Counted from the stretch's first letter, positions 16,602 through 26,368 are shown. The stretch is DNA of 48,276 nucleotides from Candidatus Pacearchaeota archaeon (GCA_018303805.1 JAGVXL010000001.1:61932-110207); one strand, 5' to 3'. Notes: generated from the letters alone by a model not told the origin. Translations and numbers: made by a program.

Positions 16602-17086
16602 ATTCTCATCAAAACCTTTAATCACCCAGAATTGCCTTAACCCTTTGTCTATTCTTGCCCCAGCTTTTCCCACTTCAATCACAGCAACGCCTTTACTCTG
16701 GCAAAATTCGATTTTTTCACCTTAAAATTCCTTTATCTTACCACTTGTTTCTTTTTAAGTTTTATCTCCCCCTTTCTTTCTTCAGCTCTAACTTATATCC
16801 TTACCTGCTTTTTATCCCATCTTGCTTTCTCAATTATAGTGGGTAATAAAATTAAGCTTTATGTCTTCCTCAGACATCTGTTTTTTGTTCATATAAACTT
16901 TAAGAATAGGCAATTTATAGATTTTTTGAAAGAATCCCCTAATCTTTTTAACCCTTTTCCCATCAGAAACCCCAAATCAATAAAAAGGAAAATTAAAAGT
17001 AAAAAATTCCCAATTAACCAAAAAATAAAAAATAAAAGAAAAAATAAACTTCTTCGCTCGACTTTTATACAGAGTTCTTAGCTAAA

Positions 17087-17398
17087 CTAATACCTTCTGT
17101 TATAACCATCACCAAAGCTTCTTCTTGGCGGCCTGTGCTTCATAAAGCAATCCCTACAGTATACAGGGCGTCCTTCAGTAGGCTTGAATGGAACCTCGGC
17201 ATCCTTTCCGCATTCAGAGCACTTTATCGTGAACATCTCTCTCTGTGGCTCTTCACTTGTTTCTTTACTTGATTCACTTTCCTCTTCAACAGGCTCTTCA
17301 CTTGTCTCTTCAACAGGCTCTTCACTTGTCTCTTCTGCTTTTTCTTCGTTTCCGAATTCCTCTTTAACTGAAGCTTCCTCAATCTTCTTTTTTGCCAT
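17087..17398 (-). CDS. CxxC-x17-CxxC zinc-binding protein with acidic repeat region
   Basis: CSECGKDAEVPFKPTEGRPVYCRDCFMKHRPPRR; acidic EETSEEPVE repeats. Confidence 0.8.
   Translation of the reverse strand: MAKKKIEEASVKEEFGNEEKAEETSEEPVEETSEEPVEEESESSKETSEEPQREMFTIKCSECGKDAEVPFKPTEGRPVYCRDCFMKHRPPRRSFGDGYNRRY
17283..17330. repeat. Two perfect 24-nt tandem copies encoding SEEPVEET units
   Basis: (TCTTCAACAGGCTCTTCACTTGTC)x2. Confidence 0.9.
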
Positions 17399-17543
17399 TT
17401 AAATCCTCCTTATATCTTGTCTAAAGGGCTTTTGCCTGTTCAGCCAAAACCCTACCAATAATCACATAAATCAGGGTTTTAAAATCTATCGATTTGTTAA
17501 GCTATAAAGTTAGCATCATCTATTTTGGCAAGATTTAAAAATA

Positions 17544-17613
17544 TAAGGAACACATTTCCTTACAGCGAAAACCAAAGGTTTTCGGAGCCACAAAAAGCGA
17601 AAGATTTTTGCGG
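17544..17613. repeat. Three-hairpin array upstream of hjc
   Basis: TAAGGAA-cacat-TTCCTTA; CGAAAACC-aaa-GGTTTTCG; CCaCAAAAA-gcgaaaga-TTTTTGcGG. Confidence 0.75.
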
Positions 17614-17633
17614 TCAATCATTTTGGTTATAAT

Positions 17634-18038
17634 ATGGGAAACAAGGAAAAAGGGGCTGCTGCGGAAAGAGAGCTTTTGCATATGCTGTGCGAGGAAGGAT
17701 TTGCTTGCGTGAGAGTTGCAGGAAGCGGCCTGATGTCGCATTCCTCACAGGCATCAGATGACTCATGTGACTTGCTTGCAGGAAAATTCAAAAGAAAATA
17801 TGCAATTGAGGTGAAATCATGCAAGGCAAAAAAGAAATATCTCTCTAAAGGACAGATTGAGAATTTTCTAATCTTCTCTGAAATTTTCGGCTTGGAGCCG
17901 GTAATAGCAGTAAAATTCAGCAGGCAGGGATGGTTTTTTTTAAAACCGCAGCATATTGAAAAAACAAAAACTGGCTTGGCAATCTCGCTTAGAACAGCAA
18001 AAAAGCACGGAAAAACATTTGAAAAGTTTGTAAAATAA
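17634..18038 (+). CDS. hjc: Holliday junction resolvase Hjc
   Basis: KGAAAERELLHMLCEEGFACVRVAGSG...DLLAGKFKRKYAIEVKSCKAKKKYL. Confidence 0.92.
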   Translation: MGNKEKGAAAERELLHMLCEEGFACVRVAGSGLMSHSSQASDDSCDLLAGKFKRKYAIEVKSCKAKKKYLSKGQIENFLIFSEIFGLEPVIAVKFSRQGWFFLKPQHIEKTKTGLAISLRTAKKHGKTFEKFVK

Positions 18039-18100
18039 ACCAAAGATTTAAGAATATATAAAACTTTAATCAAATAACACTAAAAAATAAAAGAGGGAAA

Positions 18101-19429
18101 ATGGGCAAAAATCAGATTTTATTCTATGCAGCAGTATCCATAACATTAATTCTTGCAGCAGCATTGCTGAATTCCAGCGTTTCAGCGCAGGAAGCAGAGA
18201 ATTCAACAATTACATTGCCTTCAGCAGGAGTCATGCCTGATTCCCCATTCTATGGACTGGAGATGGCATTGGAAAGGATAAGGCTTGCATTGACATTAAA
18301 CAAAGCAGAGAAGGCAAGGCTTGGCTTGGCATATGCAGAGGAAAGACTTTCTGAATTGAAATTGCTTGTAGAAGCAAAAAAATTAAAGGCTGCTGAAAGG
18401 GCAAGAGAGGAGCATCAAAAATTGATGCTGCAAGTGAGAGATAGAATCAAAGAGGTAGAAGAAGAAAATGAAACAAGAGAAGCAGAAGAAAAAATAAAGA
18501 TAGAAAAGAAAATCAGGCAACAAGAAATTGCCTTGGATGAAGTAGAAAGTGGAATAAAAATTAAAGGCAATCTGACAGCAGAGCAGCAGGAATCGCTTGA
18601 CAAGCTAATAGCATCTTTCAAAAACTCAACAGCAGGAGCAAAAATCCAAATAAAGATTAGCATAGGAAAAACTGAGCTTAAGATAAGGCAGAGGACAGGA
18701 AAAAGCGAAGAGGAAATAAAAGAAAGAATACAGAAAATAAGAAATGAAACTGGCTCCATAGAGATTTGTGAAACAAGAAACAAAATGCTTATCAAGAATC
18801 TGGAAGAGAGAATAGGGGCAATTGAGGAAAGGCTTGAAGCTGAAATGCTTTCTGGAATAAACACAACTGCCTTGCAGCAAACTCTTGAGCAGCTTAAGGA
18901 AATAAAAGAAAAAGCAGAAGAAAGGCTTGAAGAGAGAGAAGAGGCATGTGATGAAGCAGAAAAACTTGCTGAGGATGCAAAAGAAATTGCAGGAGATGCA
19001 GCAGAGCTTGAGGAGGAAGGGACAGAAAGAGCTGCTGAAGCAATAGCAAAAATCTTGGAAAGAATGCAAGAAATGAAAGAAGCAGGCGTTAAGGGGATAA
19101 ACAAAAGCAATGTTATAACAAAACTGACAGCAGTAAGGGCATCATTGAGGGAGAAAGCAGAAATAAAAGAGCAGATAGAAAAGACAAGGGAAAAAAGGGC
19201 AGAGATAAATGAAAAACTGCAGGGATTGAAAGAGGTAAAAAGGGAGAGAATTGAGGCATTGAGAGAATTGAAAGAAGCAGGAGAGACAAAGGCATCTGTC
19301 AGGATAAAGGAGCAGGCATCAGAAGAATCAGGAAAGGAAGAAGAGAAAGGGGAAAGGACAATCCAGGAAGCAGAAAAGCCAACAACGCAGATGTCTCAGG
19401 AAACAGCACGAACACAGAGCGCTTATTAG
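18101..19429 (+). CDS. Secreted/anchored coiled-coil protein, DUF5667-like N-terminus
   Basis: Signal segment; LPSAGVMPDSPFYGLEMALERIRLALTLNKAEKARLGLAYAEERLSE; long K/E-rich coiled coil. Confidence 0.75.
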   Translation: MGKNQILFYAAVSITLILAAALLNSSVSAQEAENSTITLPSAGVMPDSPFYGLEMALERIRLALTLNKAEKARLGLAYAEERLSELKLLVEAKKLKAAERAREEHQKLMLQVRDRIKEVEEENETREAEEKIKIEKKIRQQEIALDEVESGIKIKGNLTAEQQESLDKLIASFKNSTAGAKIQIKISIGKTELKIRQRTGKSEEEIKERIQKIRNETGSIEICETRNKMLIKNLEERIGAIEERLEAEMLSGINTTALQQTLEQLKEIKEKAEERLEEREEACDEAEKLAEDAKEIAGDAAELEEEGTERAAEAIAKILERMQEMKEAGVKGINKSNVITKLTAVRASLREKAEIKEQIEKTREKRAEINEKLQGLKEVKRERIEALRELKEAGETKASVRIKEQASEESGKEEEKGERTIQEAEKPTTQMSQETARTQSAY

Positions 19430-19470
19430 AGCAAGAATAAGACAGCAAAAAAGTTTATTTTTTATTCTGG

Positions 19471-19902
19471 CTATTTTTTCCGGTATTTCTCAATATAACT
19501 TTCAATCGTCTTTTTCGTGTAAGGCTCAACATCCATTTTTAACGCTTCATCAACAGAAACCCAGGCATACCCCTGCCCTTCATGGTTCAGTTTTATTTCT
19601 GATTTTTCTGAGGCATCTGTCCTGCATGCAAAATCCAGAAAGATAAAATGCTTTTTCTTCCAGTATGCATTGTCAAACACATGCTCCTGGAACCCAAGAA
19701 ACTTGATATCATGAATATCCAAGCAAGTCTCCTCTTTTATCTCCCTTTTCAGGGCATCTTCAGCAGTCTCGCCAAGTTCAATATGCCCTCCGGGGATGGC
19801 ATACTTGCCATGCCACTTGTGAGACTTGACAAGAAAGAGCTTTCCATCATAATTAAAAATCAATGCACCTACTGCAACTTCGGGTAATTCTCCAGCCATC
19901 AA
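19471..19902 (-). CDS. NUDIX hydrolase
   Basis: GGHIELGETAEDALKREIKEETCLDI, a Nudix box. Confidence 0.93.
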   Translation of the reverse strand: MMAGELPEVAVGALIFNYDGKLFLVKSHKWHGKYAIPGGHIELGETAEDALKREIKEETCLDIHDIKFLGFQEHVFDNAYWKKKHFIFLDFACRTDASEKSEIKLNHEGQGYAWVSVDEALKMDVEPYTKKTIESYIEKYRKK

Positions 19903-19976
19903 ACAGCGTTACAATTAAAACTTATAAAAGTATCCCTGACAAAAACATTTTAAATACAGGCAGGATATAAAGGATT

Positions 19977-20993
19977 ATGCAAGAAAAACTTAAAGAAGCG
20001 CTTTATTACAAAAAGCTGAAAGGCGGGATTGTGCAGTGCCAGTTATGCCCAAAATTCTGCACAATCAAAAATGGTGAAAGAGGAAACTGCGGGGTAAGGG
20101 AAAATCAAAATGGCACACTTTACAGCTTAGTTTATGCCAAAGCATGTTCTGCAAATCTTGACCCAATAGAAAAAAAGCCATTCTACCACTTTATGCCGGG
20201 CGAGCAGGTAATGAGTCTGGCTACGGTAGGCTGCAATCTCCACTGCAAGCAATGCCAGAATTGGCAAATCTCCCAGGTAAGAGTAGAATATTATCCCTCA
20301 ATCTCCTTAACTCCAGAAGAAGTTGTAGAAAAAACCATGGAGGCAGAATGCAAAATTATCGCATACACCTATACAGAGCCGACTGTTTTCTATGAATACA
20401 TGCTTGACATAGCAAAACTAGCAAGAAAACAGGGAATAAAAAATGTTATTGTTAGTAATGGCTTCATAAACCCAGAGCCGCTGAAAGAGCTTTGCAAATA
20501 CATTGATGCTGCGAACATAGACTTAAAGAGCATCACAGATAAATTCTACGGGCAGGTTTGCGATGGCTCACTTCAGCCAATTTTAAAGGCAATAGAAATC
20601 CTGCACGAAAACAAAATCTGGACAGAAATTACAAATTTAATAATTCCTGGCTTTAATGATAAGGAGTCGGAAATCAAGGGGCTTGTGCAATGGGTAAAAG
20701 ACCTTGGCAGGAGCATGCCATTGCACTTTTCTGCTTTTTCTCCCACATACAAGCTGGTTCAATGCAGCCCAACCCCAAAAGAAGCACTGATAAAAGCAAG
20801 GCAGATTGCGCTAAAAGCAGGATTAAAACACGTTTATACAGGCAATGTAGATAATGAAGAGGGAAGCACAACCTTCTGCCCAAAATGCAAAAAGCCATTG
20901 ATAGTCAGGCAGGGGAATTATGTTTTCAAAAATCTCATAGAAAAAGGAAAATGCAAATTCTGCAACGAGAAAATTGCAGGCGTGTGGGAATAA
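19977..20993 (+). CDS. amrS: AmmeMemoRadiSam system radical SAM enzyme
   Basis: CQLCPKFCTIKNGERGNCGVRENQNGTLYSLVYAKACSANLDPIEKKPFYHFMPGEQVMSLATVGCNLHCKQCQNWQIS; CxxxCxxC. Confidence 0.9.
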   Translation: MQEKLKEALYYKKLKGGIVQCQLCPKFCTIKNGERGNCGVRENQNGTLYSLVYAKACSANLDPIEKKPFYHFMPGEQVMSLATVGCNLHCKQCQNWQISQVRVEYYPSISLTPEEVVEKTMEAECKIIAYTYTEPTVFYEYMLDIAKLARKQGIKNVIVSNGFINPEPLKELCKYIDAANIDLKSITDKFYGQVCDGSLQPILKAIEILHENKIWTEITNLIIPGFNDKESEIKGLVQWVKDLGRSMPLHFSAFSPTYKLVQCSPTPKEALIKARQIALKAGLKHVYTGNVDNEEGSTTFCPKCKKPLIVRQGNYVFKNLIEKGKCKFCNEKIAGVWE

Positions 20994-21157
20994 AATTTAA
21001 ATTAATTTTTAATTATACTGCCTTACCCTGATTAACTTAGGGGGATTTTCTCAGCCCTTTTTTACATTTATTCAATGTCATCAAAATAAAAAACATTTGC
21101 AGATAATATCCATTATTCTACAATAATTTTTAAATAGTAACATTTTTTTCTGTTGGT

Positions 21158-22834
21158 ATGAAAAGGGAGAGGGTATTATTAATATTCTTATTAATTATTT
21201 TAGTAAATATTTCATTTGTTTCCGCGTCAGTTGTGATAAATGAGGTGATGCCTCAAGGCGTAGAATGGATAGAAATTTACAACTCCCAGAATGAGGAACT
21301 GAATCTTTCAGAATGGCAAATACAGGATAACCAAGCTACAGACAATATAACCTGCTATACTATCACAAATTGTTCTTTATTAACAAATGCTACATCCTTT
21401 GTTATAATTGATAGGAATATAAATATCTCACAAATAACAAATCTAACAATAAATTATTTTTATGTTGATGACAATGCATTAGGGGGTTCTGGATTGAATA
21501 ATAATGGGGAGAATTTAAGTTTTTTTAATCTAAATTATTCAACAAATTTTACTTACAGCAGTTCAGCTTCAGAGAGATCATGGGCAAGGGCAACAGATGG
21601 AAACTCAACATGGACTTTATGCTCAAATCCAACACCAGCTGCAACAAACAACTGCCCAAGCCCGAACCAGCCGCCAACTGCAAATTTCACTTTCTCGCCG
21701 GCAAATCTAATAACAAATCAAAATATAACATTTGATGCCAGTTCAAGTTCAGATGCAGATGGCAATATAACAGCATACAGCTGGAATTTTGGTGACGGAA
21801 GCACTGCAGCAGGGATTACAGTACAGCATGCCTACGCAACAGCAGGAAATTATTCTGTCAATCTGACTGTAACAGACAGCAATAATGCCTCTGCTTCTTC
21901 AGCAAAAACCATCCCTGTTTCGCAGAACCAAACACAGCAAAATAAAACATCCCTGCTTGAAATAACCTCCTCGCCAGCAGAGGCGTACTTTGGCTCAACA
22001 ATAGATATAAACATAAGCGTTTACAGGAATAGCACGAACAAATACGCTGTTTATCTTTATATAGAGAGCAGCAAAGGGGAGAAAGTCACAGACAAGATAA
22101 CATTTCATGCAGATAATAAATCCTCAAATTACACATTCAACACATCCCTTGAAATAGATGAAATGTGCGATATTGCAAACCTTAGTTTTGCGATAGTGCT
22201 TGAAGGATTGGATGAAAAAATAAACAAATCAATAACACTTAAGGAAAATGATACTCTCTGCCTGCCTGATTTTGAATATTTCATCACGCCAGCAGAAACA
22301 GGGAAAATAAATGAAACCTTCCAAACCAAGGTAAAAATTATAAACAACAAGGATACTGACACAGAATTTGATGTATGGAGCTATGCTTACAGGGGCAGCA
22401 AGTGCTACTCATGTATCGCAGATGACAGAGAGGAAAACAAGCAGCATCTTGCAGTTAAGGCAAAATCCTCTGATGAAGTGTTGCTTTCCAACATTGTAAA
22501 GGATGCAGAGCCAGGGGCTTATTCCCTCAAAATTAAAATTTTGAAAGAAAATCTTAAAACACCAAAAGAGTATACATCTGAAATAGTGCTTGAGGCAAAA
22601 GCAGAGGTAAAAACTGCCTCAAGCCAAACGCAGGCAGAAACTAATTTAAATGCACAAAATATTGCTAATGCAAGCCAGACAAACAAAAGCGTAACAGGAA
22701 AAGCAATATACAAGTCCAAGATTGAGTTTAATAAAAAGCGTGTTGAAATAATATTTGCTTCAACAGTGCTGCTGGCAGCGCTTTACTTTTTGTTCAGGCA
22801 GAAAATAATAATGATGAGGGAAAATGGAGTCTGA
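21158..22834 (+). CDS. Surface protein with lamin-tail and PKD domains and C-terminal TM
   Basis: VVINEVMPQGVEWIEIYNSQNEELNLSEWQIQD (LTD-like); ANFTFSPANLITNQNITFDASSSSDADGNITAYSWNFGDGS (PKD); C-terminal TM. Confidence 0.85.
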   Translation: MKRERVLLIFLLIILVNISFVSASVVINEVMPQGVEWIEIYNSQNEELNLSEWQIQDNQATDNITCYTITNCSLLTNATSFVIIDRNINISQITNLTINYFYVDDNALGGSGLNNNGENLSFFNLNYSTNFTYSSSASERSWARATDGNSTWTLCSNPTPAATNNCPSPNQPPTANFTFSPANLITNQNITFDASSSSDADGNITAYSWNFGDGSTAAGITVQHAYATAGNYSVNLTVTDSNNASASSAKTIPVSQNQTQQNKTSLLEITSSPAEAYFGSTIDINISVYRNSTNKYAVYLYIESSKGEKVTDKITFHADNKSSNYTFNTSLEIDEMCDIANLSFAIVLEGLDEKINKSITLKENDTLCLPDFEYFITPAETGKINETFQTKVKIINNKDTDTEFDVWSYAYRGSKCYSCIADDREENKQHLAVKAKSSDEVLLSNIVKDAEPGAYSLKIKILKENLKTPKEYTSEIVLEAKAEVKTASSQTQAETNLNAQNIANASQTNKSVTGKAIYKSKIEFNKKRVEIIFASTVLLAALYFLFRQKIIMMRENGV

Positions 22835-23333
22835 GATTACTGCTGTACTGGTTATTGAAGTGCTTGGCAGGCCTGCAGAACATGTTGCATCTGCTTTAGA
22901 GCAGCTTGTGGAAAGATTAGGCAAGGAATCAGAAATCCAGGTTGTAAATAAAAAATTCTACAAGCCAAAAGAGTCAGAAAAAACAAAAGGCATGTTCTTT
23001 GCCTTTGCCGAGATTGAAATAAAGACAAGCACCATAACCCGGCTTGCAGAAATATGCTTCTCATATATGCCAAGTTCGGTTGAGATTGTGCATCCATATG
23101 AGCTGAAAATGACGTTGAATGATGCAAATGCCATACTCAACCTGCTGGTTGCAAGGCTGCATAATTATGATGCCATAGCAAAAAGCCTGACAATAGAGAA
23201 TACAATCCTGCAGAATCAGTTAAGGCAGGCGGGGATAATAAGGCAGCAGATTCCACAGGATATCAAGGCAAAACCTGCAAAACAAAAACCCAAGGCAAAG
23301 AAAAAAGCAGCACGAAAAGGCAAAGGGAAATAA
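22824..23333 (+). CDS. Hypothetical protein (169 aa) immediately upstream of ftsZ
   Basis: Overlaps the LTD/PKD gene end; basic C-tail. Confidence 0.75.
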   Translation: MESEITAVLVIEVLGRPAEHVASALEQLVERLGKESEIQVVNKKFYKPKESEKTKGMFFAFAEIEIKTSTITRLAEICFSYMPSSVEIVHPYELKMTLNDANAILNLLVARLHNYDAIAKSLTIENTILQNQLRQAGIIRQQIPQDIKAKPAKQKPKAKKKAARKGKGK

Positions 23334-23377
23334 TAGCAGGATTATACAGGCTGTCAAGGGCAAAAATTACAATAAAC

Positions 23378-23386
23378 TTTATAAAC
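23378..23386 (+). promoter_or_regulatory. TATA box of ftsZ
   Basis: CTTTATAAAC about 25 nt upstream of the ftsZ ATG (23407), consistent with a leaderless transcript. Confidence 0.6.
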
Positions 23387-23406
23387 TTGGAGCGTTTTTC
23401 TTTAAA

Positions 23407-24501
23407 ATGGCTGATATGAAAGCAAAAGAGGCGAGAGATGTTGATTCAAGAGTCCAGGAGATAGACAAGGAGCTGGAAGAAATCTTGGCTAAGAGAAGAG
23501 CAAATATAAGGGTTGTTGGCTGCGGAGGCGGCGGGGGCAACACACTCAGCAGGATGAAGGAGATCGGCATTAAAGGGGCTGAATTTGTTGCCATAAACAC
23601 AGACGCGCAGGATTTGCTTTATACAGATTCTGATTACAAGATTCTTATAGGAAAAGAGCTGACACAGGGCTTGGGGGCTGGAAGCAATCCAAGAATAGGG
23701 GAGGAGTCAGCAAGAGAATCTGAACATGAGATTAAACAGGTTCTCGCAGGCAGCGACATGATTTTCATAACATGCGGCCTGGGCGGGGGCACAGGAACAG
23801 GGGCGGCTCCCGTAGTTGCAGAGCTTGCAAAAAAGCAAGGCGCATTGACAATCGCTGTTGTCACAATGCCATTTGCCATTGAAGGGCAGAAAAGATATGA
23901 AAACGCATTGTTTGGCTTGGAAAAACTTGAGTCAATTGTTGACACCTTGATTGTTATACCCAATGACAAACTGCTTGAACTTGCACCTGAACTTCCTTTG
24001 CATACTGCATTTAAGGTTGCAGATGAAATCCTGACTAATGCAGTCAAAGGCACAACAGAGGTTATAACAAAGGCAGGATTAGTCAACTTGGATTTTGCAG
24101 ACATCAAGGCAGTAATGTCGGGCGGAGGGGTTGCATTAATCGGCTTGGGCGAGTCAGATTCCCAGGATAGGGCTCAGGAAGCAGTTGAGAAGGCATTGCA
24201 GAATCCACTGCTTGATGTTGATGTTTCAGGCGCTTCAGGGGCATTGGTGAATATTATTGGCGGGCCTGATTTGAGCTTGGATGAGACAAGAAAAATACTT
24301 GAAACAATAAACAAGAGATTAAATCCAGAGGCGAAGCTTATATGGGGCGCGCAGATAAGCGAGGACATGGAAAAAGTAGTAAGGGTTATGCTGATTGTTA
24401 CAGGCGTCAAATCCCCCCAGATTTTAGGCCCGGGCGAGGGCACTCTGGACAAAAAGAAAAGGGAAATTTCAGACGAGCTTGGGATTGAGTTTATTGAGTA
24501 A
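23407..24501 (+). CDS. ftsZ: Cell division protein FtsZ
   Basis: [15 protein letters not shown]...AINTDAQDL...[37 protein letters not shown]. Confidence 0.97.
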   Translation: MADMKAKEARDVDSRVQEIDKELEEILAKRRANIRVVGCGGGGGNTLSRMKEIGIKGAEFVAINTDAQDLLYTDSDYKILIGKELTQGLGAGSNPRIGEESARESEHEIKQVLAGSDMIFITCGLGGGTGTGAAPVVAELAKKQGALTIAVVTMPFAIEGQKRYENALFGLEKLESIVDTLIVIPNDKLLELAPELPLHTAFKVADEILTNAVKGTTEVITKAGLVNLDFADIKAVMSGGGVALIGLGESDSQDRAQEAVEKALQNPLLDVDVSGASGALVNIIGGPDLSLDETRKILETINKRLNPEAKLIWGAQISEDMEKVVRVMLIVTGVKSPQILGPGEGTLDKKKREISDELGIEFIE

Positions 24502-24526
24502 GCCCGCTTCGGTGAGCCTTGCCTGC

Positions 24527-24570
24527 TTTTCGCGGAAAGAAGAGTCCTTGGGTAGAAGAAAACTACAAGA
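24527..24570. repeat. Repeat family 1, copy A (GCTTTTCGCGGAAAGAAGAG...)
   Basis: Shares GCTTTTCGCGGAAA(A)GAAGAG and the following AGAAGAAAACTA-like tail with 25801-25845. Confidence 0.55.
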
Positions 24571-24621
24571 GAAAAAAGTTTAAATTAAATCTATCAAAAT
24601 CTAGATTTCTTGTAATAAAAA

Positions 24622-25461
24622 ATGGAGTGGGGTTTGGAAAACAGGTTAAGCAGGATAATAAAGCCAGAAACAGGAAGGACAGTAATGCTTGCAGTTGACC
24701 ATGGTTATTTTCTCGGGCCAATTAATAAACTTGAGAATCCGAGGGAAACAGTTTCTCCCTTGCTTGAATATGCAGATGCCTTAATGCTCACAAGGGGCAT
24801 ATTAAGAAATTGCATAGATGCAAAAACTGAAACGCCTATTGTGCTGCGGGTTTCTGGAGGAAACAGCATTTCAAATAAAGAAAAAAGTCCAGAAGAGCTT
24901 GCAAATGAGACAATAACAACATCAACACAGGAAGCAGTCAGATTAAATGCAAGTGCAGTTGCTCTTTCTATCTATGTTGGCACAAAATACGAGCACCAGA
25001 CACTTAAAAATCTGGCAATGCTTGTTGATGAAGGCATGCAGTATGGGATGCCTGTTTTAGCAGTAACAGCAGTGGGCAAGGAGCTTGAAGAAAAAGGCAA
25101 GGATGCAAAGTACCTTGCTTTATCATGCAGAATTGCTGCAGAACTTGGCGCTAGTTTTGTCAAGACATATTATTGCGATGAGCTTGAAAAGGTTGTTAAG
25201 GGATGCCCTGTCCCGGTAGTCATTGCTGGCGGCAAGAAATTAGACAATGAACTTGATGCATTAAAAATTGTTTATGATTCTATTCAGAAAGGGGCTATTG
25301 GAGTTGACATGGGCAGGAATATTTGGCAGTCCGAAAATCCAGCTGCGATGATAAAATCTATTCGTGCAATAGTTCATGGGAATTGCCTTCTTGATGAAGC
25401 ATACCACTTGTTTAATATAGAACAACTAAAAGCAAAAACAGCCAAGCGGCTTTGCACATAA
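24622..25461 (+). CDS. Class I aldolase/LsrF-like (DeoC/FbaB family)
   Basis: VMLAVDHGYFLGP...ADALMLTRGIL...PVPVVIAGGKK...IGVDMGRNIWQSENPAAMIKSIRAIVH. Confidence 0.85.
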   Translation: MEWGLENRLSRIIKPETGRTVMLAVDHGYFLGPINKLENPRETVSPLLEYADALMLTRGILRNCIDAKTETPIVLRVSGGNSISNKEKSPEELANETITTSTQEAVRLNASAVALSIYVGTKYEHQTLKNLAMLVDEGMQYGMPVLAVTAVGKELEEKGKDAKYLALSCRIAAELGASFVKTYYCDELEKVVKGCPVPVVIAGGKKLDNELDALKIVYDSIQKGAIGVDMGRNIWQSENPAAMIKSIRAIVHGNCLLDEAYHLFNIEQLKAKTAKRLCT

Positions 25462-25564
25462 ACATTCGTAAGAGGCAATAATCTATAAGAGGAAAATGTG
25501 CAAAGCCCAGCCAAGCAAAACCTTTAAAAACACCTGTAATTTAACTTTTTTATCCATTAGGAAA

Positions 25565-25747
25565 ATGAAATTTCTAGTTTCGGTTAAAGATTTTATGCTT
25601 AAATGCGCGAGGGTATGGCGAGTATTAAGAAAGCCAAGCAAGGAAGAATTCAAAATCATAGCCAAGGTTTCAATGATAGGAATGCTTATAATCGGCTTTC
25701 TCGGATTTGTTATAGGCGTAATAATGACATTAATGAAAATAAAATGA
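25565..25747 (+). CDS. secE: Sec61 gamma/SecE translocase subunit
   Basis: VKDFMLKCARVWRVLRKPSKEEFKIIAKVSMIGMLIIGFLGFVIGVIMTLM. Confidence 0.85.
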   Translation: MKFLVSVKDFMLKCARVWRVLRKPSKEEFKIIAKVSMIGMLIIGFLGFVIGVIMTLMKIK

Positions 25748-25749
25748 GC

Positions 25750-25822
25750 TCTCTTCTTTAGCAGAGGAAATCAAAGATTTCCTATGCCCCGAAAAGCACG
25801 GCTTTTCGCGGAAAAGAAGAGA
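25750..25822. repeat. Multi-stem structured intergenic element (family 1, copy B)
   Basis: Closing stem TCTCTTCTTT (25750-25759)/AAAGAAGAGA (25813-25822); AGGAAATC-aaa-GATTTCCT (25765-25783); CGAAAAGC-acg-GCTTTTCG (25790-25808). Confidence 0.7.
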
Positions 25823-25882
25823 CTTCGGAGAGAAGAAACTAAGAAACTTCGGAAAGAGAAAAAATAAACGGAAAAAACAGAA

Positions 25883-26368
25883 ATGATTTTTGTGCTTAAG
25901 GTTACAACAAACAAGGAAGACCAGGTTGCGGATTCAATAGCTGAAAAAGCCGGGAAAAAACAGCTGTCAGTTTACAGCATAATCCGGCCGCATGGGCTGA
26001 GAGGCTATATCCTTATAGAGGCAATTGACAAGGAGACAGTAGAGGAAGCATGTTTTAATCTGTCATATGTCAAGGGCATAATCCCCAAGACAGTTTCATA
26101 TGATGAAATAAAGAACCTTCTGGAATACACTCCTGCAACAGTAAAGATGGAAAAAGGGGACATAGTCGAGATAATCGCAGAGCCGTTCAAAAAAGAAAAG
26201 GCAAAGATTATCAGGGTTGACAAAGCCAAAGAGGAGGTTGTTGTTGAGCTGTTGGGAGCCGCAGTCCCAATCCCAGTAACAGTAAAATTTGACAATATAA
26301 GGGTTATAAGGAGAGAGGAAGAAAAGCCAGCAGGAGAAACTCCCGCAGGAGAAAACCAGCCAGAATAA
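25883..26368 (+). CDS. spt5: Transcription elongation factor Spt5 (NusG family)
   Basis: MIFVLKVTTNKEDQVADSIAEKA...SIIRPHGLRGYILIEA...MEKGDIVEIIAEPFKKEKAKIIRVD (NGN plus KOW). Confidence 0.92.
   Translation: MIFVLKVTTNKEDQVADSIAEKAGKKQLSVYSIIRPHGLRGYILIEAIDKETVEEACFNLSYVKGIIPKTVSYDEIKNLLEYTPATVKMEKGDIVEIIAEPFKKEKAKIIRVDKAKEEVVVELLGAAVPIPVTVKFDNIRVIRREEEKPAGETPAGENQPE

Noticed and set aside
18415-19110. 231-aa minus-strand Ser-rich ORF
   Set aside because: Antisense shadow of the K/E-rich coiled-coil gene 18101-19429; Ser/Phe-rich translation is an artefact of complementing GAA/AAA/GCA codons
24500-24560. tRNA or small structured RNA gene after ftsZ
   Set aside because: Locally GC-rich but no cloverleaf, TTC-loop or CCA-end pattern could be drawn
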